This document shows, one piece after another, positions 1 through 6,213 of a stretch of DNA of 12,384 nucleotides. This DNA comes from MESE01 sp036675035. Its GTDB lineage: Bacteria; Pseudomonadota; Gammaproteobacteria; Burkholderiales; Burkholderiaceae_D. The DNA is taken from NCBI GenBank assembly GCA_036675035.1, contig JAKFFO010000029.1, positions 1-12,384 on the forward strand, read 5' to 3'. The notes beneath the pieces were generated by a model, which was given only the letters and a program-made list of their open reading frames with translations, was not told the origin of the DNA and did not search any database. The translations under genes and the position numbers were made by a program. Within the stretch, counting starts at the first letter, position 1; each line of letters begins with the position of its first letter.

Positions 1-425
1 AGCCCCGACAACGTTGAGAAGATGACCGTGGCCTCGCCGTTGTCCACCAGCTTGCAGGCCGACATATAGCGACGTCCGTGAGGGAGCAGGAATTCCTGAT
101 AGAACGGATCGTCTGCAACAAATTCGTCGTCCAGCACCTCATGGCAATGTACCCAGCCGAGAAGCGGTTTTTCCATCACCAGAGGCATGCGCGGATCGAT
201 GAAGCGGTAGCTCTGCATGTAGGCCAATTCACCCTGCACCAGCAGATTCGCCCCGTCGCTGTAGGACAAAGTGCCATGCTGCTTGTCAAGAGCGAGCACA
301 TGAACCGACGTCGCGCCGATTGCGCCGCACAGCTCCTCGTACAAGGTGCGCCAGCTTTCAGGCTGCTCCAGTGCACCGTATATCAGGTCAACAAACCGAT
401 TGAACGACTTTTCGGATAAATCCAT
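1..425 (-). CDS. LuxR-type transcriptional regulator, N-terminal part (truncated by window edge)
   Basis: An open frame reads leftward from the ATG at 425-423 to the window edge with no stop, giving 141 visible residues that start MDLSEKSFNRFVDLIYGALE. The segment includes DPRMPL and, further on, DPFYQEFLLPHGRRYMSACK. This pattern resembles the N-terminal sensory (PAS/GAF-like) half of proteobacterial LuxR-type regulators whose helix-turn-helix lies at the C-terminus. That DNA-binding half would lie outside the window, so the family call rests on the sensory half only. It would act as a cytoplasmic transcription factor. No strong ribosome-binding site precedes the ATG. It is divergent from the 92-residue gene at 688, with 262 bp between them, which could be a shared control region. 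The ligand cannot be told from the sequence. Confidence 0.62.
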   Translation of the reverse strand, partial: MDLSEKSFNRFVDLIYGALEQPESWRTLYEELCGAIGATSVHVLALDKQHGTLSYSDGANLLVQGELAYMQSYRFIDPRMPLVMEKPLLGWVHCHEVLDDEFVADDPFYQEFLLPHGRRYMSACKLVDNGEATVIFSTLSG

Positions 426-525
426 TGCTTGGTTTTTGATATCAAAATTGCAAAAACAAATCGCTGCATACCGGCACATTAAGGTGGCACGTTCGCAGCA
501 ATGATTGTATGAGATTAATTGATTC

Positions 526-548
526 TCCGGCGGACACATGTTGCCGGA
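526..548. promoter_or_regulatory. Dyad symmetry in the divergent luxR-type / 92-aa gene spacer
   Basis: Arms TCCGGC (526-531) and GCCGGA (543-548) are perfect complements separated by 11 bases. As RNA from the plus strand, two further G-U pairs would lengthen the stem to 8 bp around a 7-base loop. It lies between the two divergent starts (425 and 688), where an operator for the LuxR-type protein would be expected. No known lux-box consensus is matched, so the role is a guess. Confidence 0.25.
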
Positions 549-687
549 TCGTTACAGCATCTTGCAGGCGGGAACCCGCGTTTGTATTTGCCGGACGAAA
601 TGAACGATGACGAATATCTCCATTGCGGAATTTGCGGCTTCGTCGAGAGTCACAGCTTATCCGCGAACTCATGCAAAGGACTGGACA

Positions 688-966
688 ATGAGCACGACCG
701 TAGCCAATACCAAGCCGGACTCGCCTGTCGTCACGCTGGTCGGCAAGCTTCGGGATGGCGCCTACGTCGCCGAAGCGATGGAGGAAACCAGCGTTCCATA
801 TGGCTATTACTGGGACAACGCGATAGATCAGGTAATGGTCTACATTGATCCCAATGATGCGCAGCTCAAGGAAGTCGTTGCGGCACTGAACGATGGACGG
901 CTCCCGTTTTCATCGCTGCAAGAGTATGGCTCCTCCAACGGCGGCATATCGACGCTGCCAATTTAG
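688..966 (+). CDS. Hypothetical protein, 92 residues
   Basis: I do not recognise this protein. The ATG at 688 is chosen because AAGGA (676-680) lies 7 bases upstream. An upstream in-frame ATG at 607 would add 27 residues, with a weaker site and less coding-like codon use. From 688 on, third positions favour G/C, which supports a real gene. The protein has no signal peptide, transmembrane segment or cysteine. It is mildly acidic, with a central region GYYWDNAIDQVMVYIDPNDA (residues about 40-59) that looks like alternating strand and helix. The C-terminus is Gly/Ser-rich (SSNGGIS). It is probably a small soluble cytoplasmic protein. It is transcribed away from a LuxR-type regulator and may be its target. 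No function is proposed. Confidence 0.6.
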   Translation: MSTTVANTKPDSPVVTLVGKLRDGAYVAEAMEETSVPYGYYWDNAIDQVMVYIDPNDAQLKEVVAALNDGRLPFSSLQEYGSSNGGISTLPI

Positions 967-1106
967 AAGGCCTTTACGAGCGCCATAGCAAGCGGCCCGG
1001 ACTGAGCCTCGCGATGCAAGACGTGAAACGACGCTCGTCAACTGCGCAACCGGCTCGCGGGCGACGCCATGTGGCATCAATGCTTTTGACGTCATCGCGC
1101 AGCATT

Positions 1107-1128
1107 AGCATCAACAGGGAATGATGCT
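1107..1128. promoter_or_regulatory. Perfect inverted repeat upstream of the copper storage gene
   Basis: AGCATCA (1107-1113) and TGATGCT (1122-1128) are exact complements with an 8-base spacer, ending 69 bases before the csp start codon. Position and symmetry suit an operator for a dimeric regulator. I could not match it to a CueR-type box. A loose -35-like TTGACG lies just upstream (1087-1092) without a convincing -10. Confidence 0.3.
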
Positions 1129-1143
1129 TGCATGCCGGTTAAT

Positions 1144-1164
1144 GTCGGCCGTATTTTGGCCGGC
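1144..1164 (+). promoter_or_regulatory. GC-rich hairpin in the csp leader
   Basis: GTCGGCC (1144-1150) pairs with GGCCGGC (1158-1164), including one G-U pair, around the loop GTATTTT. It ends about 23 bases before the GGAG ribosome-binding site at 1188-1191. It could be an mRNA 5'-stabilising element, an attenuator or a terminator for upstream transcription. No U-run follows, so a classical terminator is unlikely. Confidence 0.3.
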
Positions 1165-1197
1165 TGATTTCATGCAAACTTTTCAACGGAGATTTCC

Positions 1198-1575
1198 ATG
1201 GCTCATGAACAATTTCAATCCTGCATCGAGGAGTGTTACAGCTGCGCCGCGGTTTGTGACCATTGCGCGACCGCGTGTCTGAGCGAGCAGGACGTAAAAA
1301 TGATGGCACGCTGCATACGTATGGATATGGACTGCGCGCAAATGTGCCGCACGGCGGCAAGTTACATGGCGCGCGGCAGCGAATTTGCGACCGCGATCTG
1401 CAGCATGTGCGCCGACGTCTGCGACGCGTGTGCCGAAGAATGCGCCAAGCATCAGGCGGGTCATTGCCAGGAGTGCGCGGCTGCATGCCGCCGTTGCGCC
1501 GAAGAATGCCGCCGCATGGCAACCGGTGCGCCATCGGGCGGAGCCGGCAAAGCCGCGGGCATGGCTGCTCACTAG
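1198..1575 (+). CDS. Four-helix-bundle copper storage protein (Csp family)
   Basis: This 125-residue protein has 19 cysteines at positions 9, 13, 16, 20, 23, 27, 39, 46, 50, 68, 71, 75, 78, 82, 90, 93, 97, 100 and 104. They follow the CxxxC/CxxC heptad-like spacing that lines the inside of the Csp four-helix bundle. In known Csp proteins these thiolates hold many Cu(I) ions per monomer. There is no signal peptide or Tat motif, so this is the cytosolic (Csp3-like) type, and 19 Cys is a normal number for it. The C-terminal tail after residue 108 is a Gly/Ala-rich extension with a final His. GGAG at 1188-1191 supports the start. It is monocistronic and converges on the GH15 gene. It probably buffers or stores copper, perhaps for the nearby copper oxidase. 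That link is inference. Confidence 0.93.
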   Translation: MAHEQFQSCIEECYSCAAVCDHCATACLSEQDVKMMARCIRMDMDCAQMCRTAASYMARGSEFATAICSMCADVCDACAEECAKHQAGHCQECAAACRRCAEECRRMATGAPSGGAGKAAGMAAH

Positions 1576-1591
1576 ATTCGTCTGTTGAATG

Positions 1592-1623
1592 GGTGAGGAA
1601 AAGGGGCCGGCCCGATCCTCACC
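1592..1623. terminator. Putative bidirectional terminator hairpin between convergent genes
   Basis: GGTGAGGA (1592-1599) and TCCTCACC (1616-1623) are exact complements. The intervening 16 bases contain GGGCCGGCCC, itself palindromic, so a long nested hairpin can form on either strand. It fills the 51-bp gap between the convergent stops at 1575 and 1627. No T-run follows on either side, so termination could be inefficient or Rho-assisted. Confidence 0.48.
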
Positions 1624-1626
1624 TTG

Positions 1627-3486
1627 TCACGATCGAACCTTGTCGGTTGCGCGCCTGGACAGATCCACCCCGGCCAGCGCCAGCCGCGCCATGATTTGCG
1701 ACACATGGGTCAATCCCTGCGGAAAGTTGCCCAGCATTTGCTGATTATCGACATCGTACTCTTCGGAAAACAGGCCGACATCGTTGGCACAACTTACCGC
1801 CCTGTCGTAATATTTCCATGCCATGTCGCACTTCCCCTGATGCGCCAGGCAATCGACCAGCCAGAACGTGCACGGCAAAAACATGCCTTCCGACCCCTGC
1901 AAACCGTCCGGCGAGTTATAGCGCAGCATCAAGCCGTCGGTTTCCAGGTCGCGGCAAATCGCATCGGCGGTGCGTACCATCCTCAAGTCGTTGTAGTCGA
2001 CGAAGCCGACGCGCGGCAACAGCAATAGCGCTGCATCGAGAGAAGTTTCGCCGAATGCCTGCACGAACACGCCTCGCTCGGCATCGTAACCGTCGCGCTC
2101 GATGGTGCGCCGAATGTCGTCGCCGGTTGCGGACCATCGATCGATCGGCGCGGGAAACCCGTTTTCACGCGCCAGCATCGAACCGAAGTGGACCGCTACC
2201 CAGCACATCACTTTCGAATGAACATAATGGCGCGGCTTGCCACGCACTTCCCAGATACCGTGATCGCAGCCGTGCCATGACTGGCACACGGTGTCGATCA
2301 CGTTTTCCAGGAAGCTCCAGTAATGCGGATCGGTCGCATGACCGCTGATGTGCCATTCCCACGCCATTTCGATCAATTCACCGTAGATGTCGAGCTGATT
2401 CTGCTTGGCCGCCCGGTTGCCTATGCGCACCGGTTTCGATCCTTTGTATCCATCCAGCCAGTCGAGTTCGATTTCGGTCAGACGACGCTTGCCGTCGACG
2501 CCATACATGATTTGCATTTCGGCGGCGTTGCCGGCGGAGCTGCGTTGAATGAACTGGTGGAAGCGGTCCGCTTCGGCGACATAGCCGAGCTCGTGCAATG
2601 CGCGCACCGCAAATACCGAGTCCCTGATCCAGCTATAGCGGTAGTCCCAGTTTCGCTCGCCGCCTATCGATTCCGGCAGCGAAGTAGTCGATGCGGCGGC
2701 AATCGCGCCGGTAGGTTCGAAGGTCAGCGATTTCAATGTGATGGTGGAACGCAGGGTCTGACTGTCGAGCTCGAATGGCGGACGCATGCGCTGCGCCCAT
2801 TCCTGCCACCATTGCCGGGTTCGCTCAAGAAAATGATCGATATCCGTTGTGCCCGGCAAGCCACGGGAAAGCACGGCATCGACCTGTTCCGGACGCTCGA
2901 ACTGGATCACCAGATGGGTCCGCTGCCCCTCGCCGACCAGGCATGTCGCCGCAAGATCCGTGTGATCGATCACTTCGAGCGGCACATCGGAATGGATAAT
3001 CAAGCCATTGTCGCTTCCGGTCGCGGTATACGCGCCGCCTTCATGGCGGCTGATGTACGGGGTGGTTTGTCCGTAATCGAAGCGCGGGCAAACCGCCACG
3101 CGCAATTCCATCTCGCCCGCGACGCCATCGACGATGCGGACCAGGTCGTAACGCGGACGGTCCGCCTCGGCTTCGTCCATTGCGAAAAAATCGAGCAATA
3201 CCGCCTCGCCGGTCGAGGTCTTGAAACGCGTTTCAAGAATCTGGGTTTCCGGCAGATAGCGGCGGGTTGCTTCGAAAGCATCGTCAACCGGCGTGATCGC
3301 GCAATAGCCGCCCTTGCTCCAGTCCAGCAGACGGCCGAAGCAGCTGTCGTCATCGATGCGCGGCATGCAGCACCAGTCCACCGATCCGCTGCGTGAGATC
3401 AGCGCGGTGCCGTGGCAGTCGCTGATGACTGCATAATCCGCAATCGGCGGATAGTCGGGTGCGCTATCGTTTTGCTTATGCTGCAT
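1627..3486 (-). CDS. Glycoside hydrolase family 15 protein (glucoamylase/trehalase-like)
   Basis: This is a 619-residue inverting glucosidase-type protein. An N-terminal beta-sandwich-like domain (about 1-240, with ISDCHGTALISRSGSVDWCC at 21-40) precedes an (alpha/alpha)6 barrel (about 245-605). Family signatures are NWDYRYSWIRDS (279-290), DIYGE (366-370), GIWEVRG (410-416) and SEEYD (574-578). E413 would be the general acid, and a Glu of the SEE pair (575/576) the general base. Length and N-terminal domain match bacterial GH15 proteins that include trehalases and glucoamylase-like enzymes, so the substrate (trehalose, maltooligosaccharide or another alpha-glucoside) is not settled. There is no signal peptide, so it should be cytoplasmic. 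It is last in the minus-strand operon, starting 15 bp after the diheme cytochrome stop with only a weak ribosome-binding site. A sugar hydrolase with oxidase assembly genes is unusual company. Confidence 0.92.
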   Translation of the reverse strand: MQHKQNDSAPDYPPIADYAVISDCHGTALISRSGSVDWCCMPRIDDDSCFGRLLDWSKGGYCAITPVDDAFEATRRYLPETQILETRFKTSTGEAVLLDFFAMDEAEADRPRYDLVRIVDGVAGEMELRVAVCPRFDYGQTTPYISRHEGGAYTATGSDNGLIIHSDVPLEVIDHTDLAATCLVGEGQRTHLVIQFERPEQVDAVLSRGLPGTTDIDHFLERTRQWWQEWAQRMRPPFELDSQTLRSTITLKSLTFEPTGAIAAASTTSLPESIGGERNWDYRYSWIRDSVFAVRALHELGYVAEADRFHQFIQRSSAGNAAEMQIMYGVDGKRRLTEIELDWLDGYKGSKPVRIGNRAAKQNQLDIYGELIEMAWEWHISGHATDPHYWSFLENVIDTVCQSWHGCDHGIWEVRGKPRHYVHSKVMCWVAVHFGSMLARENGFPAPIDRWSATGDDIRRTIERDGYDAERGVFVQAFGETSLDAALLLLPRVGFVDYNDLRMVRTADAICRDLETDGLMLRYNSPDGLQGSEGMFLPCTFWLVDCLAHQGKCDMAWKYYDRAVSCANDVGLFSEEYDVDNQQMLGNFPQGLTHVSQIMARLALAGVDLSRRATDKVRS

Positions 3487-3501
3487 ATTGTCTACCGGCT
3501 T

Positions 3502-4461
3502 CTATTTGATATCTTCAAGGGTGTAAAGGTAGTCGGCAATGTCGCGCGCATGATTTTCGGTTACGCCCAGATCGGGCATCGCCGACAAGGGATCGATCTG
3601 CTGCGGATGTTGCAGCCAGCGCACCATGTTTTCCGGATTGTTGACGATGACACCGCCAATATATTTCCGATTGGCGATGCCGCTCAACGGTGGGCCGACA
3701 TGCCGGCTGGCACCGACGATGCCGGGAATCTGGTGACAGGTGGCGCACAGGTAATGCTGTATCGCGCGCCGACCAGCCTCGATATCGCCAAGCCGGCGAG
3801 ATTGTTCACCAGATGCTCTGATCGGCGTGGTCGGTGGCGGTGCTGCCGATGTTGCAGGTGCTGCCGATGCACCGGCAACATCGCCACCGCTGTTGGGCGG
3901 CGGCCGGCCGGCATCCTGTGCCGGCCGGCGTGCGTGCTGCTCCGGAAGCTCGCTGACCAACGCCGCATATTCTTTCGGCGACAACGCAGTCATCGTCTTT
4001 ACGAAGGCGACGATGTCCCACATGTCCTGATCACTCATGTGCATGCCCCATGCCGGCATTCCGCTCATCTTGATTCCGTTCTTGACGACCCAGAAGATTT
4101 CGTCGGGCTTCCACTCTCGTGCGGTCGACACCAGGTTGACCGGCGCCGGCGTCATGCCGAATGCCAGCCGGTCCGGTGCGACTCCCGGCGCGCCATGGCA
4201 TTGCAGGCAATGTGCGCGATAGTGGCCGGCCCCGCTGCGAATGCGTTGCCGATCCGCCAGGTCGGGAATCTCGATCGAATCGACCCGCGCTTTCACCGAG
4301 CGGCGCATCGCATAATCCAGCAGCCGGAACACCGGGCCGGTATGCTGCTCGGTAGCAGCAATGTTATAGAACCCCGAATAGACGACCAGGCCTGCGCCGG
4401 CCGCGCCAAGCACAAGCAGCAGCAGGATCGCGATTCCGATTGTGCGTAATTTCACTGTCAT
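3502..4461 (-). CDS. Membrane-anchored diheme cytochrome c
   Basis: This 319-residue protein starts with an N-terminal membrane helix or uncleaved signal (about 6-30), followed by two periplasmic class I cytochrome c domains. Haem site 1 is CLQCH (85-89) with probable axial Met in MPAWG (135). Site 2 is CATCH (239-243) with probable axial Met in MPDLG (295). A Pro/Ala-rich linker (about 180-215) joins the domains. It would carry electrons in the periplasm, plausibly to the caa3 oxidase encoded divergently. The second domain closely resembles the cytochrome encoded just upstream, with about 43 of 78 residues identical by hand count, suggesting duplication. It begins 19 bp after that gene's stop, with a purine-rich AGAAGAGAAG ribosome-binding region. 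The linker DNA carries strong palindromes (3833-3929). Confidence 0.93.
   Translation of the reverse strand: MTVKLRTIGIAILLLLVLGAAGAGLVVYSGFYNIAATEQHTGPVFRLLDYAMRRSVKARVDSIEIPDLADRQRIRSGAGHYRAHCLQCHGAPGVAPDRLAFGMTPAPVNLVSTAREWKPDEIFWVVKNGIKMSGMPAWGMHMSDQDMWDIVAFVKTMTALSPKEYAALVSELPEQHARRPAQDAGRPPPNSGGDVAGASAAPATSAAPPPTTPIRASGEQSRRLGDIEAGRRAIQHYLCATCHQIPGIVGASRHVGPPLSGIANRKYIGGVIVNNPENMVRWLQHPQQIDPLSAMPDLGVTENHARDIADYLYTLEDIK
3833..3888. repeat. Nested palindrome in the linker of the diheme cytochrome gene
   Basis: GATGTTGCAGGTGC (3848-3861) and GCACCGGCAACATC (3869-3882) pair with a single mismatch around a 7-base loop. C3847-G3883 extends the stem by one pair. Outer segments GGTGGCG (3833-3839) and CGCCACC (3882-3888) offer an alternative pairing. 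The 13-mer GGTGCTGCCGATG also occurs twice, 18 bp apart (3839-3851 and 3857-3869), encoding repeats in the Ala/Pro-rich linker. Confidence 0.5.
3903..3929. repeat. Perfect 10-bp-arm inverted repeat in the same linker
   Basis: GCCGGCCGGC occurs at 3903-3912 and again at 3920-3929 with a 7-base spacer. Because the 10-mer is self-complementary, the two copies are at once direct and inverted repeats. A very stable stem-loop is possible in mRNA. It encodes part of the Pro/Arg/Gly linker between the two haem domains. Confidence 0.5.
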
Positions 4462-4480
4462 CGGTCGGCTTCTCTTCTGG

Positions 4481-4870
4481 TCACTTCAATGTATAGAGAT
4501 AGGCTGCCATGTCCTTCGCTTCGGCTTCCGATATCCCGAGGTTCGGCATCGCGGTGCGCGGATCGACTTCGGGCGGATTGCGCAGCCAGCGCACCAGATC
4601 GTCCGGCGTATTCGGCAATACACCCCCGACATAAGCGCGCAACGCCATTTTGCTCAGCGGCGGGCCGACATTGCTGCCATGGCCGGCAATACCGGGAATC
4701 GTGTGACAGGCAATGCAACCGTAACGCTCGATCGTTGCCTTGCCCCGGCCCGCATCGCCGCCCGGCACTTGCATTAGCGGCTTTTCCTGGCTGCAGCCGG
4801 TCGCGATGCTCATGATGAACAGCGCGGCACTGCACAGTGACACCATCCGCCACCAGATCGGCCGGCCCAT
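4481..4870 (-). CDS. Monoheme cytochrome c, probable lipoprotein
   Basis: The 129-residue form starting at the ATG 4870-4868 is preferred, one base after the ctaG stop (4874-4872). A longer frame from 4930 would overlap ctaG. An internal ATG at 4846 is also possible. A short hydrophobic segment ends in SIATGC, an imperfect lipobox (Cys26), which suggests a lipid-anchored periplasmic protein. The haem site is CIACH (52-56), with probable axial Met108 in AMPNLG. The fold around them matches the second domain of the downstream diheme cytochrome. It probably shuttles electrons to the oxidase, as an immediate donor or an accessory haem subunit. Near-contact with ctaG implies translational coupling. 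Confidence 0.88.
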   Translation of the reverse strand: MGRPIWWRMVSLCSAALFIMSIATGCSQEKPLMQVPGGDAGRGKATIERYGCIACHTIPGIAGHGSNVGPPLSKMALRAYVGGVLPNTPDDLVRWLRNPPEVDPRTAMPNLGISEAEAKDMAAYLYTLK

Positions 4871-4871
4871 G

Positions 4872-5798
4872 CTAGCGCCCCGATCCGCGCACAGCATCAC
4901 GCTCGGTATGCCATCCGGGCATGATTGCATTCGCCACGACCAGCAAGCCGGAAAACAACAGAACGAATCCGGCCGGAACCCACATGATCAGCCCGCCCAA
5001 CTGCTGGTCTTCCAGCACGGTCAATCCCCACGCGCCCGTGGTCTGGGCATACAGCGGATACCAGATGCGGGTCGAGAACGTGAGCAGCGCACCGAGCATG
5101 CCGGTATGGATCGCAGTCGTCAGAATGTAGATCACAGCGGCACCGGCACGCAGCCGCCAATGCGGTCCGATCAGCGACGCCCAGAACAGCAGCGCCGATG
5201 CCAGAAAACTGAAATGTTGCAGCGCATGTACCGCGTCGCCGCGCAGGCCGGCCTGGAACAGCGTCGGGAAATGCCACGCCCACAACACCACCGCGTGCAG
5301 CAACCATGCCGCAAGCGGAATTGTCAGAAGCTGCCACGGCCTCTTTACCACACGAGAGTTCACCAGTTGCGCGATCCGTTTGCGAGTGTCTGGGCGAAAC
5401 GCCCAGACCGACACCGCCAGCGGACGACCGCATACCAGCAGCGGCGCTGCAACCAGCATCAGCAACTCGTGCTGCACCATGTGCATTGAAAACAGCTGGC
5501 TGCCCAGCGTATCGACCGGCGACAGCAGTGCGACGATCAGCGTCGCGATCCCCGCCGCGAAACATGCGGCGCGCCAAACCGGAACGCCGGCACCGCGCCG
5601 GGAACTGGCCCATAACGCGCGAATGCCGCGCAGATATAAAAATGCTGCGGCCGCAATGCCGGCGATGACCCACGGATCGGAATTCCATGACAACGCCGCC
5701 TCTTCATGCGCATCAACCGAATGCGCGAATGCGAGCGGCATCATCACGACATTGCCGGCGAGGATATAAATGAGACAGGACGGTCGCGGTATCGGCAT
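4872..5798 (-). CDS. ctaG: CtaG-family cytochrome c oxidase assembly protein (caa3-type)
   Basis: This 308-residue polytopic membrane protein resembles the Caa3_CtaG family (PF09678), which assists assembly, probably copper insertion, of caa3-type oxidases. It is not the single-span Cox11-type CtaG. Visible features are an N-terminal hydrophobic leader ending PLAFAHS, then about seven membrane spans. Conserved histidines occur in MHMVQH (105-110), HALQH (191-195) and near 231, and EDQQLGGLIMW lies at 263-273. The ATG at 5798 is chosen because it places a signal-like helix at the N-terminus. The longer frame to 5945 adds 49 residues of non-membrane, non-family-like sequence into the divergent promoter region. 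No clear ribosome-binding site precedes any candidate start, so the start is uncertain. It is the first gene of the minus-strand operon. Confidence 0.88.
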   Translation of the reverse strand: MPIPRPSCLIYILAGNVVMMPLAFAHSVDAHEEAALSWNSDPWVIAGIAAAAFLYLRGIRALWASSRRGAGVPVWRAACFAAGIATLIVALLSPVDTLGSQLFSMHMVQHELLMLVAAPLLVCGRPLAVSVWAFRPDTRKRIAQLVNSRVVKRPWQLLTIPLAAWLLHAVVLWAWHFPTLFQAGLRGDAVHALQHFSFLASALLFWASLIGPHWRLRAGAAVIYILTTAIHTGMLGALLTFSTRIWYPLYAQTTGAWGLTVLEDQQLGGLIMWVPAGFVLLFSGLLVVANAIMPGWHTERDAVRGSGR

Positions 5799-6213
5799 GG
5801 GCGGTCGTGGGGGTCTGTTGTATGCGCCGGACTTCGAAGACGCTTTTGCCACGCAATATCTCTGCCAGTCGGCGATTACCGCGAAACAAGCGTGCATTGC
5901 CGGTTGCATCAGTACGCCTTCGTTTGCCGAAGATGCCTGAGGCAAGTGGCCTTGCTCTTCGCAACAGATCCGCTAATGGACCTCGGCAACACGCGGAATT
6001 GCCATGTAAAAAATGCATGGCATTGAAAAATCGGTAAGGACCGGGGCCGACGGACCACCGAAATACCGCGCCGGCACGGACACTGTTGCGTGGTATGCAA
6101 TCTGCATGGAGCATCGAACCGGTTCGCTTGCTCGACTCGTCCTATCGACGACACGTTCGCCGCCAATGCCATCGCGGCGGGCGGTTGTTGCCGCCTTTTA
6201 TCCAATTTTGCCC
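5799..6213. other. Divergent intergenic region between ctaG and coxB
   Basis: This 415-bp stretch separates the ctaG and coxB starts and must carry the promoters of both transcription units. Open frames crossing it on either strand look non-coding: Arg-rich compositions, no family motifs. I see the inverted repeat at 6000-6022 listed separately. I see no convincing -10/-35 pair, FNR box or sigma-54 site. Confidence 0.6.
6000..6022. promoter_or_regulatory. Inverted repeat in the ctaG-coxB promoter region
   Basis: TGCCATG (6000-6006) and CATGGCA (6016-6022) are exact complements with a 9-base AT-rich spacer. It lies 191 bp before coxB and 201 bp before ctaG, near the middle of the divergent region, as a shared operator would. 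It does not match the FNR consensus. The regulator is unknown. Confidence 0.33.

Noticed and set aside
78..419. 113-residue open frame on the plus strand
   Set aside because: Antisense to the LuxR-type reading frame, which has the better start context and a recognisable sensory-domain pattern.
607..687. Upstream in-frame start for the 92-residue protein
   Set aside because: Weaker ribosome-binding site and less coding-like codon use than the start at 688, though not excluded.
2323..3396. 357-residue open frame on the plus strand
   Set aside because: Antisense to the GH15 gene, whose catalytic motifs are all on the minus strand.
3412..4449. 345-residue open frame on the plus strand
   Set aside because: Antisense to the diheme cytochrome; repetitive Cys/Arg stretches arise from the linker GC repeats.
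5799..5945. 49-residue N-terminal extension of CtaG
   Set aside because: Does not resemble the family, delays the signal-like helix and would occupy the divergent promoter region.
6073..6089. Sigma-54-like GGCACG...TTGC before coxB
   Set aside because: The GG and GC elements are separated by 13 bases instead of the required 10.
6013..6213. 67-residue N-terminal extension of coxB
   Set aside because: It precedes a clean signal peptide starting at 6214 and lies in the promoter region, so it is better read as non-coding.
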